From the NCBI RefSeq assembly GCF_002355515.1, contig NZ_AP014809.1, positions 2,938,501 through 3,002,500 of the forward strand: a stretch of DNA of 64,000 bases. The letters run 5' to 3'. Shown one piece after another: positions 1 through 11,995 of this stretch (positions are counted from its first letter, which is position 1; every line of letters starts with the position of its first letter). The position numbers and the translations under genes are program-made. The notes below the pieces were generated by a model. It saw only the letters and a program-made list of their open reading frames with translations. It made no database searches and was not told the origin of the DNA. The DNA comes from Methylorubrum populi (GTDB taxonomy: Bacteria; Pseudomonadota; Alphaproteobacteria; Rhizobiales; Beijerinckiaceae).

Positions 1-1174
<1,174 letters not shown>

Positions 1175-1382
1175 ACGTGTTCCACCGCTCCGGCCGTCTC
1201 GCGCGGCCCGAGCGGTTCCACGCACGAGACGCGTATCGTAAAGCGGCGGGGGGAACGCGACAGACGCGCCGGTCGCGTTCCCGCGGGGGCGAATGCCAGC
1301 GCCCTGATTGTCATCATCACAGAATAAGCAGCCGATCCCAGCCCGTCGCCGGGCTGAGCCGAGATCGTGCGGGAGGAGATTC

Positions 1383-1769
1383 ATGAGCACCATACAGACG
1401 ACGGGGCCATCCGCGACGTCGGACACCCGCTCGCTTCACGGGGCGGGCGCCCTCGACATGCCCGAGCCCGATCACCGGCTCGACCGCATCGCCGAGCACC
1501 CGATCTTCAAGACGCTGGTTCACGAGCGCACGCGCTTCGGGTGGATTCTCACCGGCCTGATGCTGGTCGTCTATTTCGGCTTCATCGGCCTCATCGCCTT
1601 CGACAAGGCGCTGCTCGCCACCAAGGTCGGGGGCACGGCCTCGCTCGGCTTCTACATGGGCATGTTCGTCATCGTCTTCGCCTTCGTGCTGACGGGCATC
1701 TACGTCGCCCGCGCCAACACCCGCTACGACCGGCTCTCGGCCGACCTCATCCGGAGCCTCGCCAAGTGA
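1383..1769 (+). CDS. DUF485 inner-membrane protein (YjcH-like)
   Basis: Protein of 128 residues with two transmembrane segments (around [21 protein letters not shown] and [20 protein letters not shown]), the layout of the DUF485 family. The ATG at 1383 was chosen because it follows a GGGAGGAGA ribosome site and fits the family length; an in-frame upstream ATG at 1308 has no such site. Its stop overlaps the actP start by one base (TGATG), which implies translational coupling. YjcH is normally co-transcribed with actP; its biochemical role is not established. Confidence 0.88.
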   Translation: MSTIQTTGPSATSDTRSLHGAGALDMPEPDHRLDRIAEHPIFKTLVHERTRFGWILTGLMLVVYFGFIGLIAFDKALLATKVGGTASLGFYMGMFVIVFAFVLTGIYVARANTRYDRLSADLIRSLAK

Positions 1770-3451
1770 TGCGCCTCGTTCCCCTCCTCGGCGCCGGCCT
1801 TCTCGCCGCGACCCCGGCGCTTGCCGCCGGGCCGGATCTCGGCGCCGTCCAGCAGCAGGCCACGAACTGGCCCGCGATCTTCATGTTCCTGTTCTTCGTG
1901 CTGTTCACCCTCGGTATCACCTACCGGGCGGCGAAGGGCTCGAAGTCGGCCTCCGACTTCTACGCGGCAGGCGGCGGCATCTCGGCGCGCACCAACTCGC
2001 TGGCGATTGCCGGCGACTACATGTCGGCGGCCTCCTTCCTCGGCATCTCGGGGCTGGTCTATTCCTCGGGCTTCGACGGGCTGATCTACTCGACGGGCTT
2101 CCTCGTCGGCTGGCCGATCGTGCTGTTCCTGATCGCCGAGCGGCTGCGCAATCTCGGCAAGTTCACCTTCGCCGACGTGGCGAGCTTCCGACTCGACCAG
2201 ACCGCGATCCGCATCATCTCGGCCACCGGCACCCTCGTCGTGGTGGCGTTCTACCTGATCGCGCAGATGGTCGGCGCCGGAAAGCTGATCCAGCTCCTGT
2301 TCGGCCTGCCCTACCTCTACGCGGTGGTGATCGTCGGCGCGCTGATGATCATCTACGTGGCCTTCGGCGGCATGAAGGCGACGACCTGGGTGCAGGTCAT
2401 CAAGGCCTGCCTGCTTCTGGGCGGCGCGACCTTCATGGCCGGCGCCGTGCTCTACAAGTACGGCTTCAGCCCGGAGAAGCTGTTCGCCAGCGCCGTGCAG
2501 ACGCACCCGAACGGCGAGGCCATCATGGCGCCGGGCGGACTCGTTTCCAATCCGATCGACTCGCTCTCGCTCGGCGTCGGCCTGATGTTCGGCACCGCCG
2601 GTCTGCCGCACATCCTGATGCGCTTCTTCACGGTGTCGGACGCCCAGGCTGCGCGGAAGTCGGTGTTCTACGCCACCGGCCTGATCGGCTACTTCTACAT
2701 CCTCACCTTCATCATCGGCTTCGGCGGCATCGCCCTGCTGATGTCCGACCCGAGCTACTTCAAGCTCGGCGCGGACGGCACGACCTACAACAAGATCAAG
2801 GACATGATCGGCGGCACCAACATGGTCGCCGTGAACCTCGCCAACGCGGTGGGCGGGCCGTACTTCCTCGGCTTCATCTCGGCGGTGGCCTTCGCGACAA
2901 TCCTCGCGGTGGTGGCGGGCCTGACGCTCGCCGGCGCCTCGGCGATCAGCCACGACCTCTACGCGCAGGTTTTCGCCCGCGGGCGGACCACGGAGCGGGC
3001 GGAGGTGAACCTCTCCAAGGCTTCCGCCGTCGGCATCGGCATCGTGGCGATCTATCTCGGCTACGTATTCGAGAACCAGAACGTCGCCTTCATGGTCGGC
3101 CTCGCTTTCTCCGTGGCGGCGAGCTGCAACTTCCCCGTTCTGGCCATGTCGATCCTTTGGCGCGGCACCACGACCTGGGGTGCGCTCATCGGCGGCCTCG
3201 TCGGGCTCGTGGCGGCGGTGGTCATGGTGGTGCTGTCGGATGCGGTGTGGGTGAAGACCTTCGGTCATCCGGCGGCCCTGTTCCCCTACGCGAACCCGGC
3301 TCTGTTCTCGATGCCGCTGGCCTTCCTGACGATCTGGGCCGTCTCGAAGATGGACCGGACCCGTCGGGCCGCCCGCGAGCGTGCCGCCTTCGACGCTCAA
3401 TTCGTGCGCTCGGAGACCGGCATCGGAGCCTCGGGCGCGCACGCGCACTGA
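1769..3451 (+). CDS. actP: cation/acetate symporter
   Basis: Sodium:solute symporter (SSS) family permease that imports acetate with a cation across the inner membrane. It has 560 residues, starting with a signal-like stretch ([20 protein letters not shown]) followed by about 13 hydrophobic segments. ActP family stretches are recognisable, such as [35 protein letters not shown] and the [19 protein letters not shown] loop. The start codon overlaps the preceding stop. A strong hairpin with a T-run closes the unit 26 bp after the stop. Together with acs and the DUF485 gene it forms an acetate-assimilation unit. Confidence 0.95.
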   Translation: MRLVPLLGAGLLAATPALAAGPDLGAVQQQATNWPAIFMFLFFVLFTLGITYRAAKGSKSASDFYAAGGGISARTNSLAIAGDYMSAASFLGISGLVYSSGFDGLIYSTGFLVGWPIVLFLIAERLRNLGKFTFADVASFRLDQTAIRIISATGTLVVVAFYLIAQMVGAGKLIQLLFGLPYLYAVVIVGALMIIYVAFGGMKATTWVQVIKACLLLGGATFMAGAVLYKYGFSPEKLFASAVQTHPNGEAIMAPGGLVSNPIDSLSLGVGLMFGTAGLPHILMRFFTVSDAQAARKSVFYATGLIGYFYILTFIIGFGGIALLMSDPSYFKLGADGTTYNKIKDMIGGTNMVAVNLANAVGGPYFLGFISAVAFATILAVVAGLTLAGASAISHDLYAQVFARGRTTERAEVNLSKASAVGIGIVAIYLGYVFENQNVAFMVGLAFSVAASCNFPVLAMSILWRGTTTWGALIGGLVGLVAAVVMVVLSDAVWVKTFGHPAALFPYANPALFSMPLAFLTIWAVSKMDRTRRAARERAAFDAQFVRSETGIGASGAHAH

Positions 3452-3476
3452 GCCTCGAATACGAGCCGATCCTGGA

Positions 3477-3506
3477 GGGCGCAGCCGACGAGGCTGCGCC
3501 CTTTTT
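3477..3506 (+). terminator. Rho-independent terminator after actP
   Basis: A perfect 10-bp stem (GGGCGCAGCC at 3477-3486 with GGCTGCGCCC at 3492-3501), a 5-base loop and a run of five T. It ends the acs-DUF485-actP unit. Confidence 0.9.
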
Positions 3507-3697
3507 CCCGTCCGCCAGAACCTGGCTCGTTACAGGAGCCCAAATCCTGTCAACGACACGCCTTTTGCTGCGATTTACCTATTGGGCCGTTTCGAGGCAT
3601 GCGGTAACACAAGCGTGTACATGCGCCGAGCGCATGGAACGGGTCGAAGCCGGAGAACCGGACGCCCGCTCACGTGTGACCTGGAGGAACGACAGAG

Positions 3698-5434
3698 ATG
3701 GCTGGGGCAACCGCAGTAGCGCGGCCCGGGGAGGCAGTCAGGCCGATGACTGCCGGCGAGAAGAAGGTCATCATGGCCTCCTCGCTCGGGACCGTTTTCG
3801 AGTGGTACGATTTCTATCTTTACGGTTCGCTCGCGGCGATCATCGGCGCGCAGTTCTTCTCCGCCTATCCGGAGGCGACGCGCAACATCTTCGCCCTGCT
3901 CGCCTTCGCCGCCGGCTTCCTCGTGCGCCCGTTCGGCGCCCTGGTGTTCGGCCGGCTCGGTGACATGGTCGGGCGCAAGTACACCTTCCTCGTCACCATC
4001 CTGATCATGGGCATCTCGACCTTCATGGTCGGCCTGCTGCCCTCCTACTCGACACTCGCGGCCTACAATGTCGGCTGGATCGCGCCGGTGACGCTGCTGG
4101 CTTTGCGCATGCTCCAGGGCCTCGCCCTCGGCGGCGAGTACGGCGGTGCGGCCGTCTACGTGGCCGAGCACGCCCCGCCCGGACGCCGCGGCTTCTACAC
4201 CGCCTTCATCCAGACGACGGCGACGCTCGGCCTGCTGCTTTCGCTGATCATCATCCTGTCGACGCAGGGCTACGTGAACAGCGCCTACCCGGCCACCACG
4301 GTGACCAACGCGGACGGCACCACGACCACGCTGACCGCCTTCCAGGTCTGGGGCTGGCGCATTCCGTTCCTCGTCTCGGTGGTGCTGCTCGCCATCTCGG
4401 TCTGGATCCGACTGCAGATGCAGGAGAGCCCGGCCTTCAAGAAGATGAAGGAGGAGGGGACCCATTCCAAGGCGCCGCTCTCCGAAGCCTTCGGCCAGTG
4501 GAAGAACGCCAAGTGGGCGCTGCTCGCCCTCCTCGGCCTCACCGCCGGTCAGGCGGTGGTCTGGTACACCGGCCAGTTCTACGCGCTGTTCTTCCTGCAG
4601 AGCATCCTGAAGGTCGATCAGTTCACGGCCAACATCATGATCGCGTGGTCGCTGATCCTCGCCACCGGCGGCTTCCTGTTCTTTGGCAGCCTCTCGGACC
4701 GGATCGGCCGCAAGCCGATCATCCTCGGCGGATGCCTGATCGCGGCGCTCACCTACTTCCCGCTGTTCAACATGCTGACCGCCCAGGCCAACCCGGCCCT
4801 GCACGCGGCTCAGGCGAACGTGCCGGTGGTGGTGAAGACGAACAAGGACGAGTGCTCGTTCCAGTTCAATCCGGTCGGTACCGCCAAGTTCACCAAGGAG
4901 TGCGACGTCGCCAAGGCGCTGCTCGCCCGCTCCGCCGTGAACTACTCCACCGAGAACCAGCCGGCCGGCACGCCGACCGTGGTCAGCATCAACGGCAAGG
5001 ACTTCCCGGTCGCCGATCCGAACTTCGCCAAGGCGGTGCCGGCGGCGCTGACGGAAGCCGGCTACCCGTCCGCGTCGGCCAACCCGACGGTGATCAAGGC
5101 CTCGAACCCGATCGACATCTTCACGGGCCAGAAGCTCGCGGTCGTCGGCATCCTGACGATCCTCGTCCTCTACGTGACGATGGTCTACGGCCCGATCGCC
5201 GCCGCGCTGGTGGAGCTGTTCCCGACCCGGATCCGCTACACCTCGATGTCGCTGCCCTACCACATCGGCAACGGCTGGTTCGGCGGTCTTCTGCCCGCCA
5301 CCGCCTTCGCCATGGTGGCCCAGACCGGCGATATCTATTTCGGCCTCTGGTACCCGATCGTGATCGCGCTCTTCACCTTCGTGATCGGCCTGATCTTCAT
5401 TCCCGAGACCAAGGACCGGGACATCCTGGCCTGA
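3698..5434 (+). CDS. MFS transporter, metabolite:H+ symporter (MHS/ProP-like) family
   Basis: Inner-membrane carrier of 578 residues. The N-terminal motif SSLGTVFEWYDFYLYGSLA and the loop GRLGDMVGRK are typical of the MHS branch of the major facilitator superfamily (relatives carry proline/betaine, dicarboxylates or shikimate). A ~110-residue non-hydrophobic insertion (about residues 365-475, with two Cys) separates the last transmembrane helices; it is longer than in ProP and is probably extracytoplasmic. Substrate cannot be read from sequence, although the position next to the acetate genes makes an organic acid possible. A GGAGG site precedes the ATG, and a strong terminator follows. Confidence 0.85.
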   Translation: MAGATAVARPGEAVRPMTAGEKKVIMASSLGTVFEWYDFYLYGSLAAIIGAQFFSAYPEATRNIFALLAFAAGFLVRPFGALVFGRLGDMVGRKYTFLVTILIMGISTFMVGLLPSYSTLAAYNVGWIAPVTLLALRMLQGLALGGEYGGAAVYVAEHAPPGRRGFYTAFIQTTATLGLLLSLIIILSTQGYVNSAYPATTVTNADGTTTTLTAFQVWGWRIPFLVSVVLLAISVWIRLQMQESPAFKKMKEEGTHSKAPLSEAFGQWKNAKWALLALLGLTAGQAVVWYTGQFYALFFLQSILKVDQFTANIMIAWSLILATGGFLFFGSLSDRIGRKPIILGGCLIAALTYFPLFNMLTAQANPALHAAQANVPVVVKTNKDECSFQFNPVGTAKFTKECDVAKALLARSAVNYSTENQPAGTPTVVSINGKDFPVADPNFAKAVPAALTEAGYPSASANPTVIKASNPIDIFTGQKLAVVGILTILVLYVTMVYGPIAAALVELFPTRIRYTSMSLPYHIGNGWFGGLLPATAFAMVAQTGDIYFGLWYPIVIALFTFVIGLIFIPETKDRDILA

Positions 5435-5465
5435 TCGGACCCCGATCCGGCTCGCCAGATGAAGA

Positions 5466-5499
5466 AGGGCCCCGCCGCGAGGCGGGGCCCTTTCTTTTT
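5466..5499 (+). terminator. Rho-independent terminator after the MFS gene
   Basis: An 11-bp GC-rich stem (AGGGCCCCGCC / GGCGGGGCCCT) with a 4-base GCGA loop, followed by a TTTCTTTTT tract. It lies 31 bp after the MFS stop. Confidence 0.9.
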
Positions 5500-5676
5500 C
5501 GGCAAACATCGACGTTCCAGGGCATTTTCCGGTCGGCCCCGGCGGCCCGCCGCCACTGGCCGTGATCACCGCCTCATGTCGGCCGGCCGGTACCTTCGGG
5601 GGACGGATCAGGGCCCAGCTTGAGCGCCGGACCGTCCAGCCCCGGCGATCTTCGCTTCGATCAAGCGGAGACCGGA

Positions 5677-7275
5677 TCAGTGCCGGAAGTGGCGCACGCC
5701 CGTGAACACCATGGCGAGACCCGCCTCGTCGGCGGCGCGGATCACCTCGTCGTCGCGCATCGAGCCACCGGGCTGGATCACGGCGGTGGCGCCGGCCTCG
5801 GCCGCGGCGAGAAGGCCGTCGGCGAAGGGGAAGAAGGCGTCCGAGGCCACCGCCGAGCCCTTGGCGAGAGTCTCCGGCAGCCCGAGGCGTTCCGCCGCCT
5901 CCGCGGCCTTCCGCGCGGCGGTGATCGAGGAATCGACGCGCGACATCTGCCCGGCGCCGATGCCGACCGTGGCGCCGCCCTTGGCGTAGACGATGGCGTT
6001 CGACTTCACGTGCTTGGCCACGCGATAGGCGAAACGCATGTCGGCGAGTTCGCTCTCGCTCGGCGCGCGCCGGGTGACGACCTTCAGCTCCATGTCGTCC
6101 ACGCTCAGGGCATCCCGGCCCTGGACGAGAAATCCGCCGGCCACGGTGCGGATGGTCTCACCCCTCGCTCGCGGATCGGCGAGGCCGCCGGCGAGCAGGA
6201 GCCGCAGGTTCTTCTTGGCGCCGACGATGGCCCTGGCCTCCTCCGAGGCGTCGGGCGCGATGATGACTTCGGTGAAGATCTCCACGATCTTTCGCGCGGC
6301 CTCTGCGTCCAGAGGGCGATTGAGAGCGACGATGCCGCCGAAGGCCGAGGTCGGGTCGCAGGCCAGCGCCCGCTCGTAAGCCTCCAGCAGGCTGGCGCCC
6401 TCCGCGACGCCGCAGGGATTGGCGTGCTTGATGATCGCCACCGCCGCCGTACGGGCGGGATCGAACTCGGCGACGCATTCGTAGGCCGCGTCGGTGTCGT
6501 TGAGGTTGTTGTAGGACAACTCCTTGCCCTGGACCTGCCGGGCGGTGGCGATGCCGGGGCGCAGGGTGCCGGGCAGGCGGTAGAAGGCCGCCGACTGGTG
6601 CGGGTTCTCGCCGTAGCGCAGGCCCTGTGCGAGCGTGCCGCCCAGAGCCTTGAAGGTCGGAGCCTCGTCGCTGCTCTCGACCTCGGCGAGCCAGTTGGCG
6701 ATGGCCGCGTCGTAGGAGGCGGTGCGCGAAAACGCCTTCTGCGCCAGCCGGCGACGGGTCGCGGCGCCGAGCTGACCATCCTGAGCGGCGAGTTCGGCGA
6801 GGATGGTCTCGTAGTCCGAGACATCGACCACCACGGCGACGTCGGCGTGGTTCTTGGCCGCCGCACGGATCATGGCAGGGCCGCCGACGTCGATGTTCTC
6901 GACGCAGTCGTCGTAGGCCTTGCCGGCCTTCAGCGTCTCCTCGAACGGGTAGAGGTTCACGACGAGCAGGTCGATGGCGCCGATCCCGTGGGCCGCGAGC
7001 GCCGCCTGATGCTCGGGATTGTCGCGCACCGCGAGCAAGCCGCCATGGACCGCCGGATGGAGCGTCTTCACCCGACCATCCATCATCTCGGGAAAGCGCG
7101 TCAGCTCCGAGACTTCCCGGACCGCGAGCCCCGCCTCGGTCAAAGCCCGGTGGGTGCCGCCGGTCGAGACCAGTTCGACACCGCGCCGGCTCAACGCCGC
7201 GGCGAAGTCCGTGAGCCCGGTCTTGTCGGAGACGGAGAGAAGGGCGCGGGTGACCCGGATCTGGTCGCGCGGCAT
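5677..7275 (-). CDS. purH: bifunctional AICAR formyltransferase / IMP cyclohydrolase
   Basis: Catalyses the last two steps of de novo IMP synthesis in the cytosol. It is 532 residues, the expected family length. The N-terminal IMP cyclohydrolase domain opens with [16 protein letters not shown] and contains [10 protein letters not shown]. The C-terminal formyltransferase domain has RYGENPHQ and the catalytic IIKHANPCG motif (Lys-His). The open frame runs further upstream, but the ATG at 7275 ([15 protein letters not shown]) is the only sensible start for this family. The next gene upstream, also on the minus strand, is a heparinase-like gene 131 bp away. Confidence 0.97.
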   Translation of the reverse strand: MPRDQIRVTRALLSVSDKTGLTDFAAALSRRGVELVSTGGTHRALTEAGLAVREVSELTRFPEMMDGRVKTLHPAVHGGLLAVRDNPEHQAALAAHGIGAIDLLVVNLYPFEETLKAGKAYDDCVENIDVGGPAMIRAAAKNHADVAVVVDVSDYETILAELAAQDGQLGAATRRRLAQKAFSRTASYDAAIANWLAEVESSDEAPTFKALGGTLAQGLRYGENPHQSAAFYRLPGTLRPGIATARQVQGKELSYNNLNDTDAAYECVAEFDPARTAAVAIIKHANPCGVAEGASLLEAYERALACDPTSAFGGIVALNRPLDAEAARKIVEIFTEVIIAPDASEEARAIVGAKKNLRLLLAGGLADPRARGETIRTVAGGFLVQGRDALSVDDMELKVVTRRAPSESELADMRFAYRVAKHVKSNAIVYAKGGATVGIGAGQMSRVDSSITAARKAAEAAERLGLPETLAKGSAVASDAFFPFADGLLAAAEAGATAVIQPGGSMRDDEVIRAADEAGLAMVFTGVRHFRH

Positions 7276-7406
7276 GGGTATGGCCTGTGTCGTCAAACGA
7301 GGAATTCGCGCGCGCGGTAGCACGGAACCGACAGGGGCGGCCAGTTGAACCCGAGGGCGTCCGATGACGGAGGCGGCTGTTTCAAACGCAGTATCCGGCC
7401 AAGCGG

Positions 7407-9119
7407 TCAGATCTGCTCGATCCGCCAGCGCACCAGAGCATCCCCGTCCACCGACAGGTGCAGCACGATCTGCGCGGTCCGCCGCGCGCCGACGACGCCC
7501 GCGAAGTAGACGCTCTCCTCGATTGCCGGGGTCGCGCCCTCGGCGGTGAATCGCCAGCGCTCGCCGGTCGGCAGACCGAGAATGAGGCTGCCGTCCTCCT
7601 GTGGCTGGGCGGCGACGGCGGTATGGAGATGAAAACGCACCGCGACCGGCTGGGGACGCGAGCGGGCGCGCTTGCCCTCGCGAAGGAAGGCATCCTCGCC
7701 TTCGAGCCGCACCGGGCCGCTGGAGAGCCGCCAGCGGCGCTCGTGCAGGATACCGAATTCGGCGACGTAGCCGTCGTGGCGAGCGGCGAGGACGGCTGCC
7801 CCGTTCTCGGTACGCCGCTCGACCGCGACGGGGCCGGGGCCGCGTAGCACGACGGGGCCGCGGCGCGCGAGCAGCCAGCGCGCGGCGAGCCGGCCGATCC
7901 ACCAGTCTTCCGGCTGGTCGAGGAAGCGGCAGGAGGAGGTGTCGGCGACCGTCGCGGTCGAGTGTGCGGCGGTACTGCGCGCGGCCCGGCGCAACTCGCC
8001 GCCGCTCGCTGGGGTGCCGCAATTGACGACGATGCGCTGCGCCCCGCTCGTCAGCTCGAAGGAGAGGCATCCGGCGCCGGCCTCGCGTGATTGGTCCATC
8101 GGCGGCGGCGCGCCGACGTCGCAGACCATGACGATGCGGCCCGTTTCCATCCGGGCGTAGCCGGAATGGGAGGCGTACATCAGTGGCTCGGTACCGGACC
8201 CGTCATAGACCAGCAGGGTGGCGAGATGGTCGGCCGCCGTTACGCCCATGCCGTTGAAATGGCTGAGCGAAGCGTCACCGTGGCGGAGCAGGCGCAGGGC
8301 GGGCAGCATCCGGTCGACCGCGCGCAGGAGCGCTTCGGGGGGATCGACGCTACGGCTGAGGAAGCTCTGGCGAAGCGGCAGCAGGTCGAGCAGCAGCTCC
8401 ATCGCGAAGCGCGGATCGCGGGAGCGGTGGCCGCCATCGGGCAGGATCTGCGTGTCGAGCTCGCGTACGAGGATCCGGGTCGCCCGGCGCAGGATCGGCT
8501 CGATGCCCTCGCAGCACAGCCCGGCATAGGTCAGGGCCACGGCGGCGAGCAGGCGCGATTGCGGCGGCGCCGAGCGGCGAAGCGAGCGTTCCAGTTCCCG
8601 CGCGCCTTTGCCCACCGCCTTGAGGAAGGCCTGGTAGAAGGCGTGGTCGGCGCCCTCCAGCACCAGCGGCGACTGGCACAGGAACGAGATCAGCCGCCGC
8701 GAGGCCACCGGCACCGGGCTGGCGCGGGCGGCCTCGCCCCGTCCGTTCATGAAATCGGAGACGAAGGCGCGGGCGTTGGCGCGGGCGAGCGCCGTGTCGG
8801 CGGCGCGCAGGTGGCGCAGCCAGCCGAAGCCGTAGAGCGCATCCGCCCATTCGGGGGAGGGGGGATCGTAGTCGAAGGGAGAGCGCCCGCTCACGATTAG
8901 CGAGCGGCCGGCGAAGACGAACAGGCCGGAATAGATGTCGTCGGCGAGCGAGGCGTCGCTGGTGCGCAGGTCGTGCGGCGCGATCACGAGACCGGTCACC
9001 CGGGCGCGGGTGAGGATCTCGGGCCGCGCCGTGAGCCGCGCCGCCCGCTCGCGGACCGCGCGGACGATCTCGTGACCGAGCAGGCGGTAGAGCTGCCAGC
9101 GTTCGGGGCCCCTGCCCAA
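7407..9119 (-). CDS. heparinase II/III family protein
   Basis: Protein of about 570 residues similar to the heparinase II/III-like family found beside purH in methylobacteria and rhizobia. It has an N-terminal alpha-helical toroid part (for example [15 protein letters not shown], the GFGWLRHLR region) and a C-terminal beta-rich part with [16 protein letters not shown] and a His-containing GYARM segment. I chose the TTG at 9119 because a GGAGG site lies 7 nt upstream; an ATG at 9209 in the same frame lacks one and adds a low-complexity leader. No signal peptide is evident. The real substrate is unknown; polysaccharide lyase activity is only a family expectation. Confidence 0.8.
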   Translation of the reverse strand: MGRGPERWQLYRLLGHEIVRAVRERAARLTARPEILTRARVTGLVIAPHDLRTSDASLADDIYSGLFVFAGRSLIVSGRSPFDYDPPSPEWADALYGFGWLRHLRAADTALARANARAFVSDFMNGRGEAARASPVPVASRRLISFLCQSPLVLEGADHAFYQAFLKAVGKGARELERSLRRSAPPQSRLLAAVALTYAGLCCEGIEPILRRATRILVRELDTQILPDGGHRSRDPRFAMELLLDLLPLRQSFLSRSVDPPEALLRAVDRMLPALRLLRHGDASLSHFNGMGVTAADHLATLLVYDGSGTEPLMYASHSGYARMETGRIVMVCDVGAPPPMDQSREAGAGCLSFELTSGAQRIVVNCGTPASGGELRRAARSTAAHSTATVADTSSCRFLDQPEDWWIGRLAARWLLARRGPVVLRGPGPVAVERRTENGAAVLAARHDGYVAEFGILHERRWRLSSGPVRLEGEDAFLREGKRARSRPQPVAVRFHLHTAVAAQPQEDGSLILGLPTGERWRFTAEGATPAIEESVYFAGVVGARRTAQIVLHLSVDGDALVRWRIEQI

Positions 9120-9309
9120 GCCGTATCCTCCGAGCCTTCCAGACGGGCCGCACGATTTGCCGCTCGGACCCACGCGCGATCGGGCGCCCGGCAGCCGGCT
9201 TCGGGCCAAGCTTATGCGCGTCCTCTTAACCGCCCTTTAACGCTGTGTCGTCCTCTCGCGGGCCGGCATCCCCGAAATGCACGGGCCGGAAGAGAGGCGG
9301 TTCGATCGC

Positions 9310-10158
9310 TCAGGTGGGACCGGTTTCGACGGGGCGCGCGGGGTCGGCACCCCATTCCGACCACGAGCCGTCGTAGAGCGCCCGCGGCTCCTTGCCCAAC
9401 GTTTCGAGGGCCAGCGCCACGATGGCGGCGGTGACGCCGGAGCCGCAGGTGGTGATGACGGGACGGTCGAGATCCACCCCGGCCTCGGCGATCGCCGCGC
9501 GCAGCGAAGCCTCGTCCCGCAACCGGCCATTCGCCTGGAGAGCGGCGTAGTGCAGGTTCCGTGCGCCCGGCATGTGGCCGGGACGCACGCCGGGGCGCGG
9601 CTCCGCTTCCTCGCCGCGGAAACGCGGCCCGGACCGGGCATCGACCACCTGAGCCGAGCCGTTGGCGAGTGCCCGAGCGATATCGCTCGCATTCGCGACG
9701 GCGCCGTTGTCCAGCCGTGCGGTGAAGTGGCGACGGTCGCGCGGGCGACCCGAGCCGTCCTCTGTCGGATAGCCCGCCGCGATCCAGGCGGGCATCCCGC
9801 CCTCCAGAAGTTTCACGTCGCGCATGCCGAAGGTCTGGAGCATCCATCGCACCCGCGGCGCCGAGAACAGGCCCATCCCGTCGTAGACGACGACCTGCGC
9901 CCCGTCGCCGACGCCGAGCGCGCGCATCTTCGAGGAGAACACCTCGGGCCGCGGCAGCATGTGGGGAAGGGGCGAGTCCGTGTCGCTCATCGCGTCGAGA
10001 TCGAAGCGGATCGCGCCGGGGATATGAGCGGCCCGGTACTCGGCCTCGGCGTCGCGTCCCTGCGCCGGCAGGTACCAGGAAGCGTCCAGGACGACGATGT
10101 CCGGCGCGCTGAGGCGCTGGTGCAGCCAGTCCACCGTGACGAAGGGCGATGCGGTCAT
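9310..10158 (-). CDS. sseA: 3-mercaptopyruvate sulfurtransferase (tandem rhodanese)
   Basis: Transfers sulfane sulfur from 3-mercaptopyruvate to thiol acceptors. It has 282 residues in two rhodanese domains. The C-terminal domain carries the active loop CGSGVTA with Cys at about residue 238. CGSGV[TS]A is the signature that separates mercaptopyruvate sulfurtransferases from thiosulfate rhodaneses (CRKGVTA). The N-terminal domain has the usual substitution that leaves it non-catalytic. The ATG at 10158 is preceded by GAGGAC; an upstream in-frame ATG at 10254 gives a non-homologous leader. Confidence 0.93.
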   Translation of the reverse strand: MTASPFVTVDWLHQRLSAPDIVVLDASWYLPAQGRDAEAEYRAAHIPGAIRFDLDAMSDTDSPLPHMLPRPEVFSSKMRALGVGDGAQVVVYDGMGLFSAPRVRWMLQTFGMRDVKLLEGGMPAWIAAGYPTEDGSGRPRDRRHFTARLDNGAVANASDIARALANGSAQVVDARSGPRFRGEEAEPRPGVRPGHMPGARNLHYAALQANGRLRDEASLRAAIAEAGVDLDRPVITTCGSGVTAAIVALALETLGKEPRALYDGSWSEWGADPARPVETGPT

Positions 10159-10354
10159 GGATGTCCTCGCCTGTGCGCGTAACCGCGGGGAAGACACCAC
10201 ATCCGGCATTGGCGGGAATTCGGCAAGGCCGGGAAGCGGAAACCGCCGCGTCACCGGGTCCCGCCTCAGCGCCTTTCGCGGGCCTGCGGACGGCCCGATC
10301 TTCAGGTAAGCCGCGTGCCAGGGCCCACACGGACAGGCGAGGACACGAAACGAC

Positions 10355-10591
10355 GTGCGAGAGACCTATCACATCGAAGTGCTCGGCCCCGAGGAGGCCG
10401 ACGCGCCGGGGGGCGTCCAGCAACGGATCTCTGTGCGGACATCGAGCCGGGAGGGGGCCGAGGAGCGGGCGCGGCGCCTGTTCGCCCGTGCCCGCGTACC
10501 GCAGCGTTCCGGCACCGCCGCGGAAGCGGTGCGGGTGATCGACGGTGCCGGTGTGGAAGTGTTCCGGATGAGCCGGTTCGACGAGGGCTGA
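10355..10591 (+). CDS. small conserved-looking hypothetical protein, 78 aa
   Basis: Reads METYHIEVLGP-like from a GTG start at 10355, with GGCGAGGAC upstream as a plausible ribosome site. It is soluble and highly charged, with a predicted beta-alpha-beta pattern (YHIEVLGP, REGAEERARRLFARARV, VRVIDGAGVEVFRMSRF) and no signal peptide or membrane segment. It sits divergently from sseA and convergently with the RTX gene. I do not recognise the family. Confidence 0.55.
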   Translation: MRETYHIEVLGPEEADAPGGVQQRISVRTSSREGAEERARRLFARARVPQRSGTAAEAVRVIDGAGVEVFRMSRFDEG

Positions 10592-10702
10592 GGGCGTTTC
10601 GCACGAACGCCCCGGCGCGGAGCGCGCGCCGAGGCTTGGTCCGTCGGCAGCGACCGGGCGGATTATCGCCGGATCGCCCCGTTTCGCGCCGTGACGGGTT
10701 CG

Positions 10703-11788
10703 TCAGGCGAAGGTGCCGTCCCCGAAGGTCGAACGCCCTTCGACCGCGCCGTATTCGAGGTAGTGCTGCAACGGGTTGATGCCGGCCGCCGCCACGTCAC
10801 CGTAGGCCGCCAGATACTGTTTCGTGCTGAACTGAGCGGAAGGATCGCGGCCCTCCTTCCAGCCGTAGACCAGGTAGTGCTCGAGCGGATCGATGCCGGC
10901 CGCCGCCACGTCGGTATAGGCGGCGAGGTAACCCTTCGTGTCGAAGAAGGCATTCGGGTCGCGGCCCTCCCGCCAGCCGTAATTGCGAAAATGCTGGTCG
11001 GCGTCGTTGCCGTTGTTGAAGACGTCCTTGTACTGGCTCAGGTAGAACAGGTCGTCGACGAGGGCAAAGGCGTCGCCCTGCACGATGGAGCGGTCGGCGA
11101 ATGCGAACACTTCGGTGTTCTTGACCGTGTCCGTGGAGTACTGGGCGCCGATCACGGACAGGGTGCCGGCCGACGTGACATTGGCGGCGGCGAAGCTGAA
11201 GGCGAAGACGGCCGTGTCGGTGCCGAGCGCGCCGTCGAGGGTGTTGGTGCCCGAACCGCCCGACATCCGGTCGTCGCCGTAATCGCCGAAGACAACGTCG
11301 TTGCCTGCGTCGCCGAACAGGGCATCGTTGCCGAGGTCGCCGTCCACGAGGTCGTCGCCGTCGCCGCCCCTGACGGTATCGTTGTCGTCGCCGCCGGCGA
11401 CGAAGTCGTTGCCCTCGTCGCCGAAGACGAGATCGACGCCCGCCTCGCCGACCAGGAAGTCGTTTCCGAGGCCACCGTAGAGAGCGTCGTCACCAGGATT
11501 GCCGGCCGCGTAGTCGTCGCCATCCTGGCCGTAGATCGTGTCGTTGCCGGCCTCGCCGATGATCTGATCGAAGCCGGCCCCGCCGAAGATCGTGTCGATG
11601 CCGGGCCCGCCGGCGATGTAATCGAGGTCGCTGCCACCGGTAATGGTGTCGTTTCCGTCCTGGCCATCGATCCGGTTGAAGCCGCCCGGATCGGTGATGA
11701 CGTCGTTCCCGAGAAGGCCGAGAATGATGTCATCCTCCGGTGTGCCGGTCAGAATATTGTCTCCGTTCGTTCCAGAAATCGTCGCCAT
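10703..11788 (-). CDS. RTX (hemolysin-type) calcium-binding repeat protein
   Basis: Protein of 361 residues with no N-terminal signal peptide. Residues ~5-190 are tandem glycine/aspartate nonapeptides of the GGxGxDxhx type (for example GGAGFDQI, GEAGNDTIYGQDGDDYAAG) that fold into a calcium-loaded parallel beta-roll. The C-terminal ~105 residues contain three copies of a YLAAYxDVAAAGxxPLxHYLxYGxxEGR repeat, seen in other secreted RTX proteins. Such proteins normally leave by type I secretion; no secretion genes are in this window. The ATG at 11788 follows AGGAGATG. The upstream region is unusually AT-rich. Confidence 0.9.
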   Translation of the reverse strand: MATISGTNGDNILTGTPEDDIILGLLGNDVITDPGGFNRIDGQDGNDTITGGSDLDYIAGGPGIDTIFGGAGFDQIIGEAGNDTIYGQDGDDYAAGNPGDDALYGGLGNDFLVGEAGVDLVFGDEGNDFVAGGDDNDTVRGGDGDDLVDGDLGNDALFGDAGNDVVFGDYGDDRMSGGSGTNTLDGALGTDTAVFAFSFAAANVTSAGTLSVIGAQYSTDTVKNTEVFAFADRSIVQGDAFALVDDLFYLSQYKDVFNNGNDADQHFRNYGWREGRDPNAFFDTKGYLAAYTDVAAAGIDPLEHYLVYGWKEGRDPSAQFSTKQYLAAYGDVAAAGINPLQHYLEYGAVEGRSTFGDGTFA

Positions 11789-11839
11789 CGCACATCTCCT
11801 GCCCGAGCGGATTTCGAGCCGCCGTTCTGGCATCCAACG

Positions 11840-11995
11840 CAGGATTGATGATGTTCCTTCTCGTTGTAGATTTTTTATATGAGGAATATATCTCTATGAA
11901 TATTTCTTGTCCTATGTGAGCGCTTGGGTGATATTGTTGATTTTTGACGTAGATCATTTGTTTTAATCTATAAGAGTCATTTACGATCGTAGCGA
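11840..11995 (-). promoter_or_regulatory. AT-rich upstream region of the RTX gene
   Basis: A ~150-bp stretch rich in A/T (runs such as GATTTTTTATATGAGG and TTGTTGATTTTTGACG) in an otherwise very GC-rich sequence, directly upstream of the RTX gene on its coding side. It probably holds the promoter and may be bound by a nucleoid silencer of the MucR or H-NS type. No exact -35/-10 pair is assigned. The rest of the gap up to 12388 shows no gene I can support. Confidence 0.4.

Noticed and set aside
1724..3448. Long open frame antisense to actP
   Set aside because: Shadow of a membrane-protein gene; its composition (His/Arg/Asp/Glu-rich) is an artefact of the opposite strand.
10703..11788. Active cytolysin (RTX toxin)
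   Set aside because: It has only calcium-binding repeats and a short C-terminal repeat module, no hydrophobic pore domain and no acyltransferase or type I secretion genes alongside.
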